Shown in pieces: positions 1-6,127 of a DNA stretch of 7,381 nucleotides (position 1 is its first letter; each line of letters opens with the position of its first letter). Source of the DNA: a halophilic archaeon J07HX64 (GTDB lineage Archaea > Halobacteriota > Halobacteria > Halobacteriales > Haloarculaceae); NCBI GenBank assembly GCA_000416085.1, contig KE356579.1, positions 2,562,061-2,569,441 on the forward strand, in the 5' to 3' direction. The notes beneath the pieces are model-generated. The model ran no database searches. It was not told where the DNA came from and saw only the letters and a list, made by a program, of their open reading frames with translations. The translations under genes and the position numbers were made by a program.

Positions 1-349
1 GGATCTCTATGTCCCCCGGGTCGAGTCTGCCGCAGCGCTGGAGCTGGATCAACACCAGCCCCCTACCCTCCCCGACCGGCGTGCCGAGGTCGTCTGTTGT
101 CACCTCGAGAGCAAGCGGGTCACTGTTCGTGCACAAAAAGGCGAACTCCGCGTCGGGCGAACTGCTCCTGGAGTCATCGACTGCACCGAACATCACCGGT
201 GCGACCACCGCTACGAACAACACTGTGACTGCCAGTAGTAACACGACTCCTATAACAGCACTCACGGCCCGTTCCTCCTCTGGCCTGTCCGATCTCCCGC
301 TGTCATCCGGACCGGGCAAGACTGACGCCCGGAGACTCATCACAATCAT
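1..349 (-). CDS. Type IV pilin-like (archaellin/pilin N-domain) protein, 3' end outside window
   Basis: Partial gene; the reading frame stays open to base 1, so the C-terminus is missing. Numbered from the ATG at 340, residues 21-52 read EEERAVSAVIG followed by about 20 hydrophobic residues ending in VMFG. This is the class III signal and N-terminal helix of haloarchaeal pilins (usual form RAVSPVIGV). A prepilin peptidase (PibD type) would be expected to cut between Arg24 and Ala25, leaving the hydrophobic helix to anchor or polymerise the subunit at the cell surface. A Ser/Asp-rich stretch follows, then a domain with Cys70 and Cys103, which is unusual for haloarchaeal surface proteins. The usual Pro four residues after the cut site is Ala28 here. 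There are two in-frame ATGs, at 349 and 340, and the twin TATA region fits either. Family assignment is fairly sure; the role (adhesion pilus or membrane-anchored pilin-like protein) is inferred. Confidence 0.8.
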   Translation of the reverse strand, partial: MIVMSLRASVLPGPDDSGRSDRPEEERAVSAVIGVVLLLAVTVLFVAVVAPVMFGAVDDSRSSSPDAEFAFLCTNSDPLALEVTTDDLGTPVGEGRGLVLIQLQRCGRLDPGDIEI

Positions 350-361
350 CACTACTCGTCT

Positions 362-378
362 ATTATAAAATTTTTATA
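362..378 (-). promoter_or_regulatory. Twin TATA region of the pilin-like gene
   Basis: This AT-only stretch is the most AT-rich part of the window. On the minus strand it holds TATAAAA (378-372) and ATTTTATAAT (371-362). Their centres lie about 26 nt before the ATGs at 349 and 340 respectively, the expected spacing for leaderless haloarchaeal transcripts. The segment is nearly palindromic, so transcription toward higher coordinates is possible, but no gene follows there until 896. Confidence 0.6.
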
Positions 379-617
379 TTACAGGTCGGGCGAGTACATT
401 TCACAGAGTCTTTCCTCGCACCGTCACAGGGTTCGGTGTCAAGCGCGCACCTGGACACGACTGCGGACCGACTCGACGCAGTCTCGCCTGTACAGTCTTA
501 ACGCATCCGAACACCGTCTCGTACCGGGCTGTTACTCTAGATATATACCCCCCTCGTGTAACCCACTGTTGCATATTAGCGAACATGTATATGTACATAG
601 AAGCCTTTGATACTCAC

Positions 618-636
618 GACGGTCGATGCGACCGTC
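618..636. repeat. Perfect 8-bp inverted repeat with 3-nt loop
   Basis: GACGGTCG at 618-625 and its exact reverse complement CGACCGTC at 629-636 are separated by ATG. It can be a 19-bp palindromic protein site or a short RNA hairpin. There is no following T-run, so it does not look like an intrinsic terminator. It lies about 260 bp before the thioredoxin-fold gene. Confidence 0.55.
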
Positions 637-813
637 CATCCCCTTGCCACTGGACGGGATGTGTCAGAGGCACGGGCGCTCGTCAGGACCGCAGGTCCGG
701 CGAGGGCCGGTTCGCTCTCGCTTTGATTGGGCGACGGCGAACACCGGTTCGTTTTCCCCTGTTCGCTTTCTACCGATCTCCGCGTTTCCTTCCGCCACAA
801 CCGACCCGACGAT

Positions 814-832
814 CACGGTCAGCCACGGTCAG
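814..832. repeat. Tandem 9-mer CACGGTCAG, period 10
   Basis: CACGGTCAG occurs at 814-822 and again at 824-832, separated by one base. The 10-bp period places both copies on the same face of the helix, about 40-55 bp upstream of the TATA-like element of the gene at 896. That is a reasonable place for a regulator to bind, but no factor can be named. Confidence 0.4.
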
Positions 833-867
833 GCACCCGCGCGACGAACGGAGACAGAACCGAATCG

Positions 868-877
868 CTAAATAAAC
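868..877 (+). promoter_or_regulatory. TATA-like element of the thioredoxin-fold gene
   Basis: CTAAATAAAC is an AT-rich decamer in GC-rich surroundings, centred about 24 nt before the ATG at 896. The spacing implies a transcript starting at or next to the start codon, hence leaderless. Confidence 0.5.
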
Positions 878-880
878 GAC

Positions 881-895
881 ACCCGAGTATCGGGT
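881..895. promoter_or_regulatory. Possible operator palindrome over the transcription start
   Basis: ACCCGA-GTA-TCGGGT is a perfect 6-bp inverted repeat with a 3-bp centre. It lies exactly between the TATA-like element and the ATG at 896. A protein bound here would block the initiation site, so repression of the downstream gene is a plausible reading. The regulator is unknown. Confidence 0.4.
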
Positions 896-1522
896 ATGGT
901 CGCACTCGATTCGGCAGACGTACTCGAACGGGGCGAGCAGGCACCGTCGTTCGAACTGCCCGGCACCGACGGGGAGACACACTCGCTGTCGGGACTCACC
1001 GATTACGCCGGTGTGCTCGTGGTGTTCACCTGCAACCACTGTCCGTACGCAAAGGCGAAGTTCGACGAGATGAACCGCCTGGCCGCGGCGCACGAGGATG
1101 TCGCCGTCGTGGGTATCAACCCGAACGACGCGAGCGAGTACCCCGCCGACGATTTCGAAACGATGCGTGCACGCGTTGCGGAGGGGAAGATCGGGTTCGA
1201 TGCGTACCTGCGCGACGAGGGTCAGACCGTGGCGGCGGCGTACGGTGCACAGTGCACACCGGACCCGTTCCTGTTCGAAAACACCGCCCGGGAGGAGACA
1301 TCACTGTCGGGCGAGGAGACTATCGGTGACGGTCCCTTCCATCTGCTGTATCACGGCCGTCTCGACGACGCGCTTGATCCCGACGCTACGGTCGAAGACC
1401 GGGAGATGAGCACACACATCGACGCGATGCTCGCCGGGGACCCGGTCACCGACGAGTTTCGCCCCTCTCGTGGCTGCTCGATAAAGTGGCAGCCGGGCAA
1501 CAAACCCGAGTATCTCGAGTAG
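896..1522 (+). CDS. Thioredoxin-fold, peroxiredoxin-like (redoxin) protein
   Basis: A 208-residue soluble protein with the AhpC/TSA-redoxin type of thioredoxin fold. The opening GEQAPSFELPGTDGE (13-27) is typical of peroxiredoxin/TlpA-like proteins. The active-site motif is C46-N-H-C49-P50, after the hydrophobic strand GVLVVFT. The cis-proline loop is Q119-C120-T-P122-D-P, followed by FLFE. The C-terminus carries GCSIKW (Cys194), shared with the PRX-like group usually annotated simply as thioredoxin family protein. The expected job is thiol-disulfide exchange or peroxide reduction in the cytoplasm, as there is no signal peptide; the substrate is unknown. The ATG at 896 is supported by the upstream TATA-like element and a typical N-terminus. 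The gene stands alone, convergent with the helicase gene, whose stop lies about 130 bp away. A palindrome at the start hints at repressor control. Family is sure; exact reaction is not. Confidence 0.9.
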   Translation: MVALDSADVLERGEQAPSFELPGTDGETHSLSGLTDYAGVLVVFTCNHCPYAKAKFDEMNRLAAAHEDVAVVGINPNDASEYPADDFETMRARVAEGKIGFDAYLRDEGQTVAAAYGAQCTPDPFLFENTAREETSLSGEETIGDGPFHLLYHGRLDDALDPDATVEDREMSTHIDAMLAGDPVTDEFRPSRGCSIKWQPGNKPEYLE

Positions 1523-1653
1523 CGCCGGGGCGACTCTGTGCGGCGACCCTGGCGCCCGCGCGAGAACCGGAGCTGTCCTCCCGATCACGACACCACGTAC
1601 CGGTGGTAATCGTCCGTCGACTCCCGGCGGGGAGATCGAGGTCGAGTTGTCTG

Positions 1654-3909
1654 TCACGGCCACGGCGGGTCGCCGTCGTATGCACCGAGTCCCTGGTAGA
1701 AGTTCAGCAGGCCGTAGCGGAGTTTCTCCGGGTCGATATCGACTATATCGGTGCGCTCCTCGGGTGGAAAGGCCCCGCGGACGGCATACCCGGGCATCTC
1801 GACGTCGGCGCGCTCGGTGTATCGGGCGTCGAGCAGGATCCGGGCACCAAAATCGTCGGGCGAGCGCACCACCCGGCCGAGCGCCTGGCGGGTCTTGCGG
1901 ACCGTCGGGATCTCGACAGCGTACTGCCAGCCCGCATCGTCGTCCCCGGAATCGCCGAACGCGGCCTCGTAGGCGTCCTGAACGGCCGCCATCCGGTCGT
2001 CCAGATGCGGGTAAGGAACGCCAACGACCACGACCGTCCGGGCGTCGTCACCGTCGTAGCTGACCCCTTCGCCGAGTGTGCCCCACAACGAGGTGAACAA
2101 CACGCCGTCGTCGTCGTCGGTGAACGACTCGCGCAGTTCCCGGGCAGAGATGCCGGCCTCGTCGAGGTAGTGGGTTCCCTCGGAGACACGCTCGTGATAC
2201 CGGGCCGCCTCACTGTAACTCGGAAAAAAGACGAGCGTGTTCCCAGGGGTGAACCGAACTGCATCCTCCAGGGTCTCCGTGATGGTTCGCTGGACCTGCG
2301 GGTCGTCACGGTCGCGGGCAAACAACGCCGGGCCGTCGACCGCGTAGGTCCGTCGGCGCTCCGCCGGGAACTGTGGTCCGTAGGCCATCGTCTCGGGTGT
2401 GTCGAGCCCGAGCACGTCCTCTGTCACCTCGAACGGCCGCAGCGTCGCGCTCATCAGCACGCTCGCGTGGAGGTCGTCGAACAGTGAGCGGGTCACACGC
2501 GACGGGATACAGGTGTAAAGCTCCGCTCGACCGTACACCTCACCCGCGTCCGGTTGCAGGTCTGAGTCCGTCTCTGTGCTGTCTGTGAGACCGGCATCCT
2601 CGCCCGGACCACCGGCAGCGGTCCCGTCACCCTGTTTCTCTCTCCGGCGGACACTCACGACCGGGTAGGTTCCCTCGTCACCGCTCTCGGCGACCCAGTC
2701 GCCGACGAACTCGGCGGCACTCAGCGTCGGACACTCCGTTCGGGTGCCCGTCTCGCCGTTCTTGTAGGCGCGCTCGTAGCGGCTGTCCAACTCCCGGCCG
2801 AGTTCGACTGCCTGGTCGAGCTCCGTCTCGTAGCCCGGTCCGGTGTAGCCCCGCAGAAAGGAAAGTGTCAGCTCGTCTCGGCGGTCCTCGTTGTCGATAG
2901 AGAGGTCTGTCCAGTCATCGTCTACTCCGCGGCGCTCACCGACCCCGAGCGCGGCGTCGTAGCTCTCCACGAGTGCACTGTGGAACGTTTCCAGAACGTT
3001 CCGTGCGTTCCCGGCTCTCGGGTCCTCGATACCGTCGAGTTCGGTGAGCGCACGGGCGAGCGTGGTCTCGGTGACCCGCTGTCGGGCGTGGTCGCGGGCG
3101 GCCGACTCGATGTTGTGGGCCTCGTCGAACACCGCAACGACATCGTCCGGGTCGCGGCCGAGCCACCGGAAAAACTGCTCGCGGATGACCGGGTTCAGCA
3201 GGTGGTGGTAGTTGCACACCACCAGGTCGACACCCTCGATACCCTCCTTCAGCAGTTCGTACCCGCAGAAACCCCGCTGGTCGGCGTACCCGTAGATATC
3301 CTCCGGTGTCCGCACATCGGCGTACAGCCAGTCGAAGAAATCGGTCGTGTCGGCGGTCAGGTTCTGGTAGTAATACCGGCAGGTGGCGCGGTCCTCGAGC
3401 CCGGAGAGCTCCTCCTCCATCTCCGTGAGTTCGTCCATCACGGTCGCACGGGCGCTCGCTGCATCGAGATCACCGTCCGTGCTCCGGTCGAGCAGTGCCT
3501 CCTGCTGGCGCTCAAGTTCGGCTACCTCCTGTTCGGTGTCGACCAGTTCACGGGTTGTCTCCCGGAGCGCCTGGCACTCCTCGTAGCCAACATCGATGTG
3601 ACACATCGAGGATTTGCCGCGGAAGACGACCGCCCGGATCTCCTCTGCGTCGGCGATTGCGCTCGCCTCCCGGCGGAACTGGCGCATCTGCTGGTGGACG
3701 TTCGTTGTTATAACGACCGTCTTACCGGTCTCGCGGGCGTGTTCCAGCGCCGGCACGAGCGCCGCGAGCGTCTTGCCGGTGCCTGTTGCCCCCTCGAAGA
3801 GGATGTCCGACCCTGCCTGTACCGCCGTCTCGATGCGGCGCATCGCCTCCTGCTGGTGGCTGTAGGGCTCGTCGTACGGAAAGTATCGCAGGTACGAGGC
3901 TCCGGACAC
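1654..3909 (-). CDS. Rad3/XPD/DinG-family ATP-dependent DNA helicase
   Basis: A 751-residue superfamily 2 helicase, presumed 5'-3' and involved in DNA repair or unwinding. Motifs in order: YFPYDEPYSHQQEAM near the N-terminus; Walker A GATGTGKT (40-47); TTNVHQQM (68-75); cysteines C103, C112, C177 and C215 as candidate 4Fe-4S ligands; DEAH box (262-265); SATLRP (487-492); FFPSYSEAARY (561-571); GTLGEGVSYDG (610-620); and motif VI QALGRVVRS (675-683). A Glu/Leu-rich helical stretch (about 120-172) separates the second and third cysteines. A Gly/Asp/Thr-rich, probably disordered insert covers 424-457. The frame is open upstream to an ATG at 4200, but those 97 codons encode an Arg/Pro-rich peptide unlike the family. 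The GTG at 3909 gives the normal N-terminus and has a TATA box 26 nt before it. Family is sure; whether it is the main XPD or a paralogue is open. Confidence 0.92.
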   Translation of the reverse strand: MSGASYLRYFPYDEPYSHQQEAMRRIETAVQAGSDILFEGATGTGKTLAALVPALEHARETGKTVVITTNVHQQMRQFRREASAIADAEEIRAVVFRGKSSMCHIDVGYEECQALRETTRELVDTEQEVAELERQQEALLDRSTDGDLDAASARATVMDELTEMEEELSGLEDRATCRYYYQNLTADTTDFFDWLYADVRTPEDIYGYADQRGFCGYELLKEGIEGVDLVVCNYHHLLNPVIREQFFRWLGRDPDDVVAVFDEAHNIESAARDHARQRVTETTLARALTELDGIEDPRAGNARNVLETFHSALVESYDAALGVGERRGVDDDWTDLSIDNEDRRDELTLSFLRGYTGPGYETELDQAVELGRELDSRYERAYKNGETGTRTECPTLSAAEFVGDWVAESGDEGTYPVVSVRRREKQGDGTAAGGPGEDAGLTDSTETDSDLQPDAGEVYGRAELYTCIPSRVTRSLFDDLHASVLMSATLRPFEVTEDVLGLDTPETMAYGPQFPAERRRTYAVDGPALFARDRDDPQVQRTITETLEDAVRFTPGNTLVFFPSYSEAARYHERVSEGTHYLDEAGISARELRESFTDDDDGVLFTSLWGTLGEGVSYDGDDARTVVVVGVPYPHLDDRMAAVQDAYEAAFGDSGDDDAGWQYAVEIPTVRKTRQALGRVVRSPDDFGARILLDARYTERADVEMPGYAVRGAFPPEERTDIVDIDPEKLRYGLLNFYQGLGAYDGDPPWP

Positions 3910-3930
3910 AGACCACTCTACGTCGCTCTC

Positions 3931-3940
3931 GATTATAAGC
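3931..3940 (-). promoter_or_regulatory. TATA box of the helicase gene
   Basis: On the minus strand the sequence reads GCTTATAATC, centred 26 nt before the GTG at 3909. This both identifies the promoter and supports the GTG as the true, leaderless start rather than the in-frame ATG nearly 300 nt further upstream, which would place the TATA box inside the coding region. Confidence 0.65.
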
Positions 3941-3943
3941 AAT

Positions 3944-4008
3944 GGCCCCGGAGTGGATGTGGTCACCGGAGACACCGGTGAGACCGGTCGTTCGACATTA
4001 CCGGGGCC
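3944..4008. promoter_or_regulatory. Nested repeats upstream of the helicase promoter
   Basis: An 8-bp inverted repeat, GGCCCCGG (3944-3951) and CCGGGGCC (4001-4008), encloses three head-to-tail 9-bp units that each begin ACCGG: ACCGGAGAC (3965-3973), ACCGGTGAG (3974-3982) and ACCGGTCGT (3983-3991). The block starts four bases beyond the helicase TATA box. This could be a binding array for a transcription factor acting on the helicase gene, or on both divergent genes. The function is inferred from position only. Confidence 0.4.
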
Positions 4009-4219
4009 CTCGATACCAGCGGGGACAGGTCGAAACCGCACGGTGTCCCGCACAGGGTGTCCGGAGCCAGGGGCAAAAACACGACCGCGACAGCGACCTC
4101 GACGGCGGTGTGCCACGCACCGACCTGTGTCGCGTCGCGAGAGGGTGTCGTATTGCCTACCGATCCCAGGTCGGCAGCGCAGCTCGTTCCGGCCCGACAC
4201 CCGTGTCCGACCGGGTTGC
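4009..4219. other. Remainder of the divergent intergenic region
   Basis: Together with the promoter elements on each side this forms a 340-bp gap (3910-4249) between divergent genes. Frames running through it from both neighbours encode Arg-rich peptides unlike haloarchaeal proteins and are best read as unused upstream extensions. I see no RNA gene or clear structure here. Confidence 0.5.
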
Positions 4220-4226
4220 TTTTATT
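4220..4226 (+). promoter_or_regulatory. TATA-like element of the NAD kinase-like gene
   Basis: TTTTATT, preceded by GC, is centred 27 nt before the ATG at 4250. The spacing matches leaderless transcription and supports that ATG over the longer open frame starting at 3953. Confidence 0.55.
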
Positions 4227-4249
4227 CGATTCCGGGTTATGTACGTCTG

Positions 4250-5314
4250 ATGCGAATCGGCCTCGTCGTCAATCCGGTTGCAGGGATGGGCGGACGTGTC
4301 GGTCTGAAAGGGACCGATGGGAAGGTCGACCAGGCACGCGAACTCGGTGCGGAGATGCGCGCCCCCGACCGGGCTCGCGAGACACTGGTCGAACTCCGCG
4401 ATACGGCCGAGGAGCTCGAGCTCTACACATACGGTGGTCTCATGGGTGAACAAACGGCCGACGAGGCGGGGTTCGACCCGACTGTCGTCGGCCGCCCCGA
4501 GGGCGAGGGGACATCGGCGGCGGATACCCGCGAGGCAGTCCGGGCGTTTCTCGACAGCGACGTCGAACTGGTGCTGTTCGTCGGCGGTGACGGCACCGCC
4601 GTCGACGTGGCGGAGACGGTTGCGGCGCGTGACGGCACCACACCGGTCCTGGGTGTCCCGGCGGGTGTGAAGGTGTACTCGTCGGTGTTCGCCGTGAGCC
4701 CGGAGGCCGCGGCACACGTCGCGCTGGGCTACGACCGGACCGAGCGCGCGGAGGTAAACGACATCGACGAGGACCAGTACCGCGAGGGCGAGGTAGAGAC
4801 AGAGCTGGAGGCGATCGCGAGGGTCCCTGTGGCGGAGCAGCGCCAGTCGAGCAAACAGACCCACGCCGGCACCGTCGAGGGTGTTGCCGGGTGGGTCGCC
4901 GACAATATCCGCCCCGGTGTCACGTACGTCCTCGGCCCGGGCAGTACCCTCGGTGCGGTGAAGAACACAGTCGGTATCGACGGGACACCGCTCGGTGTCG
5001 ATGTCTACCGCGACGGTGAGGTGCTCGTACAGGACGCCGCGGCGGCCGAGATCACCGACGCGCTGGGCGAGGAGAACGTGGTCGTGGTCACACCCATCGG
5101 CGGCCAGGGGTTCGTCCTCGGCCGCGGCAACGACCAGATATCGCCGGCGGTCCTCAACCGGTCCGAGGTCGAGGTGGTCGCCTCCCGGCGCAAGCTCGAC
5201 GGGCTCGGCGTGCTCCGGGTCGATACCGGTGACCCCGCTGTCGACGAACAGCTCCGGGGCTGGCGCCGGGTCCGGGTTGGACGCTACGAGACCCGTCTCA
5301 TGGAGATTGTCTAG
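4250..5314 (+). CDS. ATP-NAD kinase family protein (COG3199 type)
   Basis: A 354-residue cytoplasmic protein with the NAD kinase/diacylglycerol kinase-like fold. The N-terminus MRIGLVVNPVAGMGGRVGLK is characteristic of the COG3199 group. The nucleotide-binding signature GGDGT is at 112-116, followed by GVPAGVKVYSSVFAVSP (135-151), GPGSTLG (229-235) and a Gly-rich C-terminal motif, TPIGGQGFVLGRG (281-293) with NDQISP. Members are annotated as predicted ATP- or polyphosphate-dependent NAD kinases and are distant from canonical NadK; the group also includes the AcoX-like proteins of acetoin operons. Phosphorylation of NAD or another small molecule is therefore family-based, not proven. No truncation is visible. 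The start at 4250 is chosen because the family N-terminus begins exactly there and a TATA-like element lies 27 nt upstream. It is convergent with the next gene, and the two stop codons overlap. Confidence 0.88.
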   Translation: MRIGLVVNPVAGMGGRVGLKGTDGKVDQARELGAEMRAPDRARETLVELRDTAEELELYTYGGLMGEQTADEAGFDPTVVGRPEGEGTSAADTREAVRAFLDSDVELVLFVGGDGTAVDVAETVAARDGTTPVLGVPAGVKVYSSVFAVSPEAAAHVALGYDRTERAEVNDIDEDQYREGEVETELEAIARVPVAEQRQSSKQTHAGTVEGVAGWVADNIRPGVTYVLGPGSTLGAVKNTVGIDGTPLGVDVYRDGEVLVQDAAAAEITDALGEENVVVVTPIGGQGFVLGRGNDQISPAVLNRSEVEVVASRRKLDGLGVLRVDTGDPAVDEQLRGWRRVRVGRYETRLMEIV

Positions 5315-5964
5315 CCACCGAGCGCGAGCCGGGCCAGCGACCAGCAGACTATCGTCACGGCAAACACCAGGAGATACACGACGAACAGCACCTCCTCACC
5401 GGCGAGCACACCGAGCGCGGCCGACGCGAGAAGCGTTCCACCCAGTACCCCCGCCCCACGGACCCACAGCCCGGCAGTCTCGGCGCTCCAGGTTCCGGGG
5501 CGCTCGCTACCGGCCAGTCGAACCCCGGCGGCGGTTGCGAGCACCCCCAGACCGAGGACGAGACTCGAGACGAGCGGCCAGTCGGCGGCTGCGGCCGATG
5601 TCGTGATGGTCACGGTGCCACCGACCCAGAGCAGGGAGCCGACGGCGAGCCACTGCCGCCCCGCGCCGGTCACCCGGTCCGCGAGCAGTCGGGCTCCTGC
5701 ACTGTACCAGACCGACGCGCCGGACAGACCCAGCAGGTACCCCGCCGGGCTGGTAGGGTCCCCGGCCGTGAGCGCGAGTTGCGCGAGCACGCCGACACCA
5801 CCGGCGAGACAGCCACCGGCGACGAGGGGGGCACGCGGCCGGCGGAGCGCCTGCACCGCGAGACCCAGCGCCGCCACGAGCAACGAGACACCCACGGCTG
5901 CCGCCACAGGGAACCCGACACCCCCCTGCGGGAGTGTGCCGACTGTTGTCGTACCCGCGGACAC
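5311..5964 (-). CDS. Hypothetical membrane protein, about seven helices
   Basis: A 217-residue protein I do not recognise. It is almost entirely hydrophobic, with predicted membrane helices near 19-40, 46-67, 73-95, 104-125, 129-151, 166-188 and 191-213, joined by short loops. Charged loop residues include RRPR (41-44) and ADRVTGAGR (95-103). There is no signal peptide, cofactor motif or extra domain. The start is a GTG at 5964; an in-frame TAG lies 11 codons upstream and no ATG lies between them. The most likely TATA element is about 75 nt upstream, which implies a short leader holding a small hairpin, unlike the leaderless neighbours. The stop is TAG read from the CTAG at 5311-5314, shared with the stop of the convergent kinase-like gene. 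The continuous run of hydrophobic segments supports this as a real gene; its function is unknown. Confidence 0.72.
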   Translation of the reverse strand: MSAGTTTVGTLPQGGVGFPVAAAVGVSLLVAALGLAVQALRRPRAPLVAGGCLAGGVGVLAQLALTAGDPTSPAGYLLGLSGASVWYSAGARLLADRVTGAGRQWLAVGSLLWVGGTVTITTSAAAADWPLVSSLVLGLGVLATAAGVRLAGSERPGTWSAETAGLWVRGAGVLGGTLLASAALGVLAGEEVLFVVYLLVFAVTIVCWSLARLALGG

Positions 5965-5968
5965 ACAG

Positions 5969-5982
5969 GGAGATTCGTCTCC
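5969..5982. repeat. Small hairpin before the membrane protein start
   Basis: GGAGA-TTCG-TCTCC is a perfect 5-bp inverted repeat with a 4-nt loop, 5 to 18 nt before the GTG at 5964. On the minus-strand transcript the GGAGA arm (5982-5978) resembles a Shine-Dalgarno core but sits 13 nt from the start and would be paired in the hairpin. A role in translation is possible but weakly supported. Confidence 0.3.
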
Positions 5983-6034
5983 AGCATCCTCAAGCTATCG
6001 TGAGCGGGTGACACTCCGGGTAACTGTGAGCGGT

Positions 6035-6044
6035 GGATATATGC
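6035..6044 (-). promoter_or_regulatory. Possible TATA element for the membrane protein gene
   Basis: On the minus strand the sequence reads GCATATATCC. A start of transcription about 26 nt downstream would fall near 6012 and give a leader of roughly 50 nt before the GTG at 5964. The motif is close to symmetrical, and no better TATA sits at the leaderless distance. Confidence 0.35.
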
Positions 6045-6097
6045 TCCGCGCCGACACCGGCAGACGGTTGCGGTCACGCGACCGTGGCGACAGAAAC

Positions 6098-6105
6098 TGT
6101 TAATC
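6098..6105 (+). promoter_or_regulatory. Weak TATA-like element of the cytochrome b/molybdopterin gene
   Basis: TGTTAATC is centred about 26 nt before the ATG at 6128. It is a poor match to the TATA consensus but is AT-rich for this region and has the spacing of a leaderless promoter. Confidence 0.4.
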
Positions 6106-6127
6106 GTGCTGTGGACGTACCGACTGT

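Larger units (their letters stand above)
350..895. other. Long intergenic region without a convincing gene
   Basis: About 545 bp between the divergent pilin-like and thioredoxin-fold genes. Open frames within it encode Arg/Ser/Pro-rich peptides without the acidic bias of the neighbouring proteins, and none has a recognisable motif, so I do not call them. The part before about 600 is less GC-rich and carries an AT-rich patch (TAGATATATAC, 538-548) that could be a TATA element in either direction. The part after 600 carries an 8-bp hairpin and a tandem 9-mer, listed separately. An unannotated small RNA is possible but not shown by the sequence. Confidence 0.6.

Noticed and set aside
585..875. 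Possible small plus-strand gene in the long intergenic region
   Set aside because: The peptide is Arg-rich and basic, opposite to the acidic bias of haloarchaeal proteins, and has no motif or convincing promoter. A competing minus-strand frame over 576-800 is equally poor.
881..1514. Shared 11-mer ACCCGAGTATC at both ends of the redoxin gene (881-891 and 1504-1514)
   Set aside because: Several chance 11-mer matches are expected in a window of this size and GC content, and the second copy is explained by coding sequence (the C-terminal PEYLE codons).
1522..1555. Possible terminator hairpin at the redoxin stop codon
   Set aside because: GCGCC/GGCGC plus a GGG/CCC extension with a bulge is only a weak stem, the loop is long, and no T-run follows.
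1486..2487. Long plus-strand open frame of 333 codons opposite the helicase gene
   Set aside because: Its product is rich in Arg, Val and Gly without family motifs, and it is antisense to a clear helicase. High GC at third positions removes stops from antisense frames, so long shadow frames are expected.
2980..3981. Second long plus-strand open frame (333 codons) antisense to the helicase N-terminal half
   Set aside because: Same reason: it mirrors the helicase codons, has no recognisable motif, and would run through the helicase promoter.
6000..6033. Short direct repeats GTGAGCGG (6000 and 6026) and CGGGTRAC (6005 and 6017)
   Set aside because: Short, imperfectly phased and interleaved in GC-rich DNA; not clearly beyond chance, though they lie in a divergent promoter region.
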